DNA of 64,000 nucleotides from Amoebidium appalachense (lineage: Eukaryota; Ichthyosporea): assembly GCA_963693365.1 (NCBI GenBank), contig CAVNZM010000003.1, positions 14,136,001 through 14,200,000 on the forward strand. Reading direction: 5' to 3'. Below the pieces are notes generated by a model. It had not been told where the DNA came from. It saw nothing but the letters and a program-made list of their open reading frames with translations, and made no database searches. Below are positions 55,227 through 64,000 of the stretch, one piece after another. How positions within the stretch are numbered: the stretch's first letter is position 1; each line of letters opens with the position of its first letter. A program made the translations under genes and the position numbers.

Positions 55227-55465
55227 CTTTGCAGAGTGATGTGGGCCTCACGCAGCGCGTGTATATGGCGCCTGTCCTCATTGTTGCAAGCCAGCCTCAA
55301 TCGGGCCTTGAGGACGCAGCAGAAGTCGCACTTGACGAAGTTGGTGGTCTCTTCGCTGAGCATTACCCCTTTGAAGTACTTGTTCCAAGCTGCCTTGAAG
55401 GCCTCGAAGTTCAGGTAACCCTCCTCGGTTACACGCGGGGTGCGTTTGCGCTGATTTGGGCCAGT
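55227..55465 (-). CDS. DUF7869-like gene, exon 3 (Cys pair)
   Basis: 239 nt, phase 0 in and phase 2 out (CTCCCGCAG|ACTGGCC ... CAAAG|GTTAGTTG on the minus strand). Encodes TPRVTEEGYLNFEAFKAAW, then FVKCDFCCVLKARLRLACNN and HIHALREAHITLQR. The CDFCC segment and the His/Arg helix leading into RKERECYYQHR are typical of the region just before the catalytic core in this family. Confidence 0.65.
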
Positions 55466-55559
55466 CTGCGGGAGAGGAAGGGAAACATGTCACGATTGAG
55501 AGGGCAAGGGCAGTGATGTGTATTTGCAGTTGCTGTCAGAAACCGATGAGGGGGTGTGG

Positions 55560-58481
<2,922 letters not shown>

Positions 58482-58490
58482 GGGGGGGAC

Positions 58491-58595
58491 CTGGTCCGGC
58501 ACGTTTTCCTGCCCTCTTTCGGTGAAATCGGGGTCCAGCTCGGCCCACCTTGCCTCAAATCGTTCTCGGTTATTGTTATCTTCTGCCTTAAGGTC
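58491..58595 (-). CDS. DUF7869-like gene, exon 2 (small charged exon)
   Basis: 105 nt, phase 0 both ends: CACTTACAG|GACCTTAAG ... GACCAG|GTCCCCCCC on the minus strand. It encodes 35 highly charged residues (DLKAEDNNNRERFEARW...). The exon sits in normal-composition DNA between G-run and flank, which supports it. It has no motif of its own. Confidence 0.5.
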
Positions 58596-58943
58596 CTGTA
58601 AGTGCCATTGCAGTAAGCATACACGTATGTGGCTTGTGTTGATATCTTAGATATGTACGTGAGCTGGGGCAGGTTCCCCTATTAAGTAGTTAGGTTGGTT
58701 AGTGGTGTATTAGTATTCTAATGGCTACTGCATTCTAATTATAGTACACTCGGTGCCCGGGGGTTGAAACGGGATAAAATAAAAATAAAAACTTGATGCT
58801 GGTGAGATATACGGTGTATACACGGATTCTACCTAGTGCGCTGTGCATACTTCGAACGGTTGAATAAACATCCAGTTGGAAGAAAAACTGCACACCATCA
58901 AACAAACAGCATTCAGATAAATCCCTTAGGAAGCCCTATAACT

Positions 58944-58978
<35 letters not shown>

Positions 58979-59857
58979 ACCCACCCACCCACCCACACAC
59001 CCCCCTCTCCCAGGGGGTTCAAGGTGACCAGGTTGTGAGCGCGGAATATGTGAGCACAGTACGCTTTTGTAATTTTGTAGGTTAGGGGTTTTTTGGTCAT
59101 ATACACCCCCCCCCCCCCCCCTGCCCTATCCTAAGTGTTTTGAGCATGGCCAACCCCCCCCCCCCCTGCATGTGTGTGCAGTAGATTTGCACTGCCCCAC
59201 ACTTCTCGACCACCCTAGCGTAGCTACAGAATGCACGGCATGAGTTTAGCACATTTTTCGCTCGTTCCCCCTAAACTAGCTCTTTCCTGTCAGCGCACAC
59301 ACACCCTCTACTACCCACGGGCCACTATGCCCAAATCAGACTTCCACCCTCCCTCCCAATACATAACCCATAGCCAGGGGGTTCAAGATGGCCTTGTGGT
59401 GAGGGTCGAAGTGTGCAGAATACACGATTAACTTCGGGTTCAGGGGGGGCTGCATTTACAAACCCCTCCTTGCAACCCCCCCCCCCCCCCCCCCCCCCCC
59501 TCCCCCCCAGCATATCCTATAATACACGCACACACACACACAAACACGTACATATACACACAAGGTGGCCGGTATGTGATGGTCGAATTGTGCCAAATAC
59601 GCGATTAACTTTCTGGTTCAGGGACGGGTGCATTTGCAAACCCCCCGTAGCAACCCCCCCCCCCCACCCCCCCCCCCTCCCCCCCCCCCCACCCCCCCCC
59701 CTTCCCCCACGGGCATATCCGCTACACACAAAGACATACACACACACACACACACAACTACACACCCACAGCCTCTCCCACACTGACTGAACACATACAC
59801 ACACGCACACACACACACACACGAATCACACACACACACATACACATTGGGGGAGAA

Positions 59858-59891
<34 letters not shown>

Positions 59892-59898
59892 ACAGCAC
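58596..59898. repeat. Intron 1 of the DUF7869-like gene with tandem blocks
   Basis: Contains C runs at 58948-58977, 59106-59120, 59155-59166, 59479-59500 and 59657-59700. Two clear copies and one diverged copy of a ~190-bp block start near 59010, 59378 and 59565: GGGGTTCAAG(A/G)TGGCC-like start, GAA(T/G)TGTG(C)...ATACACGATTAACTT, GGTTCAGGG, TGCATTT(A/G)CAAACCCC, GCAACCCCCC and GCATATCC. CA-rich DNA follows at 59724-59850 and a G run at 59860-59889. No exon is seen. Confidence 0.5.
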
Positions 59899-60156
59899 CT
59901 TGACCATCTCCTGCCAGATCTCCTCTCTGTTGTAGCAGGCCGGCAAGCGAATGGTGGATGAGTCGGGCATGAACTGGCCAGTGGTGTCGATGTACTCGTC
60001 GAACCAGGCAATCATTCTCACGGTTGCCGGAGAAACGTCACCCTCTCCGGTATTGCCATGCACGTATTTACGCTCCCCTCGAAGGAACTCCCGCTTTCTA
60101 AGCAAGAAGGTGGTTTCGCATATGCCCGGGATCTTGATGAATGCAGCCTGGCAAAC
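59899..60156 (-). CDS. DUF7869-like gene, first visible exon
   Basis: 258 nt, phase 0 both ends (CTCATCAG|GTTTGCC ... GTCAAG|GTGCTG on the minus strand). Reads VCQAAFIKIPGICETTFLL, then EFLRGERKYVHGN and a TVRMIAWFDEYIDTTGQFMPDS segment. The VC..AF.....GI....R pattern followed by a Gly-rich HG segment and a WFDEY helix is, from recall of the family, typical of the N-terminal third of DUF7869-like proteins. Further upstream exons would be expected but are not visible before the LINE at 60777. Confidence 0.6.
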
Positions 60157-60775
60157 CTGATGAGATGGGGAGTGTGATTAGAGATTATGTACATCATAGT
60201 ATGTGCTTAGTATCATAACAGTGAAAAAACGACCCCATAACTAGTAGGCCACCCCTGCACGGAAAATGAAGGGGGGGCATTCACACTCGATTCTTTCCTC
60301 CCCCCACATTTCGTAAGTGTGCACACAAAAAGCGCTGCGCCGAAAAAAGCCCTAGGTGCATTTTGAGGGAAATATCACCGAGATGACACCAACAACCCCC
60401 CCCCCCCCCCCCCCCCGCGAATTGTACTTCCATTTCTGGGCAGGGTAATCAGATAGTGGAAACGTGGGATTTTGCACATTTTTTCCCCACACCCCCGCCG
60501 GTACTTTTTGCAAAAAGAATTTCTGCCAAATGCTTGTTTTTTTAAAAGTGGTTGCAAAAGAAGAAAGTCACGTAGCTTGGGGTTTACGCTGTTTACTCGA
60601 GGCAAAGAGAACCAGTCTTAGGTAGGGGGGGGGGGGGGTTTGCTCGGAATATCCCCTCAGCGGTATATCATGATCACGTACATAGATGTCGGGTGGTGAC
60701 TATATATCAGGGTTTACTTTCTCTACGAGACACCATAAAGACTACAAGGAGAAATCAATTAGTTGGGGTTCCCCC

Positions 60776-60776
<1 letters not shown>
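60157..60776. other. Interval between the DUF7869-like gene and the LINE
   Basis: C run at 60398-60416 and G run at 60625-60638 in otherwise mixed DNA. A minus-strand frame at 60375-60605 is open but shows no motif. No exon is called. Confidence 0.35.
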
Positions 60777-60810
<34 letters not shown>

Positions 60811-60842
60811 GGGCTCCCCTCGGGACACTCGGTATCAGCTGG

Positions 60843-60901
<59 letters not shown>

Positions 60902-63483
60902 TGTGTGTGTGTGCGCGTGCGCTATAATTTTGTAGTGATGTGTTTCTCAAGCCAATCAATACATCTAATAAACAGGTCGTAGTTACGCGTGTTTAGTATA
61001 AAATCAAGGATGTTGTAATTTACAGGTAGGCTATCTTTCTGGGTGTCTGTTGTGAATGTGACGTGTGTGTGTTGCGGTATTATGTGGTCTATCAAACTAC
61101 ATTTGGCGATACATGACCGGTTAAACTGGTGTGTGTGTGTGTTGTTTGGGCATGCAAATGATGCCACCTTATACTTATTAGATCTCCACTGTATAGCACG
61201 TGTACAGTAAAAGCGTGGTAATTGATCAATAATACCATCAGCTAGAGAAAGACCAGTTCTACAGGAAGGTAATATGTATTTAGGTGTTATACACTTGCGA
61301 GTGCCATATTTGGCAATATGGTTGAGGCGGTCAGTATATATAAAACGAGACATAAGGCTTAGTTTTTCAAGGTGTATGCTTTCATCGGGTCTAGTGTCGT
61401 GTGGTATCTTTTTCCATTTGTTATATTGCGTGATTATCTTGTGATTGTGTACATGTTTAATAAGTAAGTGGCAGTCCAAAGTCACACACACACTATTGCG
61501 GGGTTTATTTGTATTTGTGCCCAGGGGAGAAGGGGAGAGAGAGGGGAGGAAAGAGGGGAGAGGTGAGGAGGGGACAGGTCGGATAGAGAAGAGAGGGTGG
61601 GAGGGCAAATACTTCTTTAAGTGGCTTATGTGCTTATTGAATTTCAGCGCGAGATAGGATACTCTAGCAGCTATTGGGACCAGACCATATATCGAGAGCG
61701 TTACAGGCCCAGGTTTACAACAGTTGTTAGATAGAAAGGAGGCAACTTCTGCTTCAAGGAAATTTGCCAAGGGTTTAAGCGCTCTAGTTCTCTCTTTCTT
61801 GATCCAAGCGGCGAGAAGGGGTAAACCATATTCACATGCCGGGAAGACAAAAGTGCGAATAAATGTAAGTCTAATAGAAGGATGGAGGGGTGTTAAAAAT
61901 ATTAGCCGAGAAGAAAGCTAACCGCTTACGAGCCAACTCTACCCTCTTTTCGACCATATGGGGAAACATAACACCAACAGAATCAACCGGAACACCAAGA
62001 TATTTGTATTCTGGAACTATAGGTACAGGTTTAGATGATAATGTAAATGTGTGTAAATTGTTAGCTATATCAGGTACAAGAACACCACATTTGTCTATGT
62101 TAAGGATCATAAGGTTTGCCTTGCACCACTCTGACACTACATCGAACAATCTTTGCAGGCGTCTAGGGGTACGGGCAAGGAGGGACAGATCATCAGCATA
62201 GAGAAGTGCAGGCGGAAAGTTATTAATAGGGTCATCGTTTTCGGCGTAAATCTTGACAGCCAAATCATCTATAAATAGGTTAAACAAAAAGGGGCTAAGC
62301 AATGAACCCTGCAAGAGACCTCTAGTACGAGCAAAACCATATGAAAGATGCCCATTAACCACAGCTCTACCATAGGTTTGAGACAAGAGTGCTTCTAACA
62401 GAACACCAATGCAGTGTGGTACACCCCGTGCAGCAAGCTTTTCCCATAGGAGACCAGGGGAGACAGAATCGTAAGCAGTTTTCCAATCAATAAAGCCAAC
62501 ATATTGTGCACCAACTTGCATAGAATCGTGCAGTGCCATTATTTGAACATAACATGAATTGTTTTTACGAAAAGCGGATTGGCATGGGTGTATGTGAAGA
62601 ATAGATTGAAACCTAGGGTGATGTGCAAATAACCTAAGTAAGCAAGCTTCAAAGAATCTACGAACAACCTGGGTTAGTGTAATGGGGCGAAAGGATGATA
62701 TGGGGCCCTCAGAGTCCTTCTTAACTATGGGGATCACTAAGGTATCTAACCAAGATGACGGGACATGTCCACATTTAACACACCAAGAAAAGAGAGAGCT
62801 TAACATGATAGTAAGATCAGGTTTAATAGCACGATCACTTTCCTTTTGTGGGTAGGAGGGAACAAGGATTTTAAGAAACCCAGCAGGGAGTCCATCAGGT
62901 CCACAAGACTTACTAGAGCTATAACTAGATATCACAGACCATATGGCATCGGGACTGAAAAAGGGGAGGATCGATTCTATGGGGATAGATGGGTCTACAG
63001 GCCACACAATAGGTTTCTGAGCGGGGGTCCTATCTTTAAACAGTTCCGAGAAATACTTATCAGAGTCTATGAGGGGGTCTCCAGTGGTATCACCAATAAT
63101 ACGAGCAGGGGGGCCAAATCGATTCATACTAGCAAGCCGGCGCAAGCTTTCCTTTTGAGACAGGGGTTCACCTAGTCTAGCGGGAGTGGTGTTTGGTAAC
63201 AAGAGAGCATCGGGATATTCCTTCCTACCACCGCCAGCATAATCACCGAGATCTATCAAATCATCAACAATAAAGTTAGTGCATGTATCTAGTACGAGAT
63301 GTGAATCTGGCCTGGCTTGTGCAGATTCTAATAGGCGCATATATATAGGGTGTTTCGTAGCATAGCATACACATACATCAACTCTACCCCACTGTGACTT
63401 AAGCTGGGATAGACGGAGGCGAAAGGTGGGAGGGGGAGGGGGGAGCAGATCAAGGGAGATCTTAGGTAGGAATCCTAACAACA
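60777..63483 (-). mobile_element. LINE (non-LTR retrotransposon), 5'-truncated
   Basis: Minus-strand element ending in a 30-nt A tail (T run at 60777-60806). Its 3' UTR contains a TG/CA microsatellite (60842-60910). The coding part carries a LINE reverse transcriptase and C-terminal region. No AP endonuclease domain is present because the 5' part is missing. The 5' edge coincides with the first base of a tRNA-Glu gene (63484). No target-site duplication is evident. Confidence 0.85.
60922..61870 (-). pseudogene. LINE C-terminal segment, shifted frame
   Basis: The protein continues one frame over with IRTFVFPACEYGL (about 61840), the segment that usually follows the thumb in LINE proteins, then ALKPLANFLEAEV, a Pro/Ser-rich stretch, SCIAKCSLIDHIIPQH and an end at ...LEKHITTKL with TAG at 60922-60924. 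No RNase H domain is recognised. No zinc-knuckle motif is complete, though C/H residues occur near 61090-61120. Confidence 0.7.
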
Positions 63484-63484
63484 T
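61871..63484 (-). pseudogene. LINE reverse transcriptase, N-terminal segment
   Basis: Open for 537 codons on the minus strand. Motifs in order: GPDGLPAGFLKIL, ISSFRPITLTQ, SAFRKNNSC, FIDWKTAYDSV (motif A), RGLLQGSLLSPFLFNLFIDDL (motif B), ALLYADDLSLLA (catalytic YADD, about 62190), NIDKCGVL and YKYLGV (about 62010). This is the standard LINE reverse transcriptase fold. The frame ends at TAA just after NTPPSF through a frameshift near 61875-61890 in a CCCCTCC stretch. The apparent ATG at 63484 overlaps the tRNA and is not the native start. Confidence 0.85.
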
Positions 63485-63555
63485 CCGAATTGGTCTAGTG
63501 GTTAGGATTCCACGCTCTCACCGTGGCGGCCGGGGTTCGATTCCCCGATTCGGAG
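63484..63555 (+). tRNA. tRNA-Glu (CTC anticodon)
   Basis: 72 nt folding as a standard cloverleaf. The acceptor stem TCCGAAT pairs with ATTCGGA, discriminator G. The A box lies in TAGTGGTTAGGA and the B box is GGTTCGATTCC. The anticodon stem CCACG/CGTGG encloses CTCTCAC, so the anticodon is CTC, reading GAG. No intron and no encoded CCA, as expected for a nuclear gene. A TTTT at 63561-63564 is a plausible pol III terminator. The sequence matches the usual eukaryotic tRNA-Glu pattern (GGTCTAGTGGTTAGGATT). Confidence 0.95.
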
Positions 63556-64000
63556 ACTCATTTTAGCGTGCTATCCCTTTAGCAAGGTATGTCCAAAGTC
63601 ACACTTTGCGGTTCCCTCAAATATCCCATGCCCACAACACCGACTGGGGAGTGGCCTTTTGGCCATCAACCATGTCAAAACTCTCTCTCCCTCCTAACCT
63701 CTCTAGGTCATCTGACCACTCTCCTATCCTTTACGTAGCTTCCTGCGCTTACATGCGGAAAAATCTCAATTTTCGTTACGGTTGCGACCGACCCCCCCCC
63801 CCCCCCTCCTCCCCCCCCCCCCCCCCCCCCCCCCCCCCGGATGGAGAATGCCGGGGCAGCATTTTCTGGTTGCTGGTTCGATCCTCACAGACCCCCCAGT
63901 GTGCAAACACAAAAAACTGCAAGCAAAAGCATCATTTCCGAGGGATTTGGCACCCATTTTGCCATTTACTTGGTAGGGCTCCTAACCATCTGGGAACTCC
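63556..64000. other. Right edge, unassigned
   Basis: Mixed DNA with a C-rich run at 63791-63838. GGTTCGATCC at 63874-63883 matches a pol III B box in a context TGCTGGTTCGATCCTCACAGA, without a convincing A box or acceptor stem, so it could be a decayed tRNA or tRNA-derived SINE. No gene is called. Confidence 0.35.

Noticed and set aside
63860-63900. Second tRNA gene around a B-box match
   Set aside because: No acceptor stem, A box or anticodon arm can be folded; at most a decayed tRNA or SINE piece.

Overview
This is a nuclear window from a eukaryote. It has GT-AG introns, an RNA polymerase III tRNA-Glu gene, satellites, and several classes of eukaryotic retroelement. No rRNA, plastid or bacterial-type operon is seen. 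The host genes are intron-rich and the DNA is crowded with homopolymer C/G and T/A runs and CA repeats. The mix of Copia, DIRS/PAT/Ngaro-like tyrosine-recombinase elements, LINE and a Polinton-like polymerase suits an alga, another protist or an early-branching lineage. I cannot fix the taxon from sequence alone.

Layout. 0-8.6 kb: a hairpin and a 358-bp tandem duplication lead into a protein-primed family-B DNA polymerase of Maverick/Polinton type, broken by frameshifts and cut off at about 6.78 kb. An AT-rich island studded with GGATATCC-like motifs follows. 8.6-15 kb: a deleted copy of a DIRS-like element, then a minus-strand gene of the DUF7869-like family (five exons), then an inverted fragment of the same DIRS-like family. 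15-21.2 kb: Copia copy 1. 22-26.4 kb: a diverged tandem duplication, then a plus-strand gene for a 2OG-Fe(II) oxygenase-like protein with a duplicated 69-nt exon, cut at its 3' end by a DIRS-like fragment. 26.4-33.5 kb: a ~183-bp satellite array interrupted by a DIRS fragment and by a second, decayed Copia family. 33.5-43.2 kb: a tentative gene tail and a ~427-bp tandem array invaded by Copia copy 2 and by a solo DIRS-like element. 43.2-48 kb: an island of TTGGCAAT motifs, three hairpins, the first exon of a small gene, and a Copia LTR relic on the minus strand. 48.1-60.2 kb: a second minus-strand DUF7869-like gene whose last exon is split by a complete DIRS-like element (48796-52780) and whose largest intron is a 3-kb CA/G composite minisatellite. 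60.8-63.5 kb: a 5'-truncated LINE ending exactly at a tRNA-Glu gene. 63.6-64 kb: mostly unassigned.

Two patterns stand out. First, in three separate genes on both strands, 11 of 13 inferred 5' splice sites are followed within about 3-20 nt by a long C tract, always C on the sense strand; a twelfth is followed by a CA tract. Second, the DIRS-like element has an A1-gag-YR-B1-A2-B2 layout with no reverse transcriptase visible. Removing exactly 48796-52780 rejoins the host exon in frame, giving a precise empty site with no target duplication. A solo copy inside the 427-bp tandem unit gives the same termini independently.
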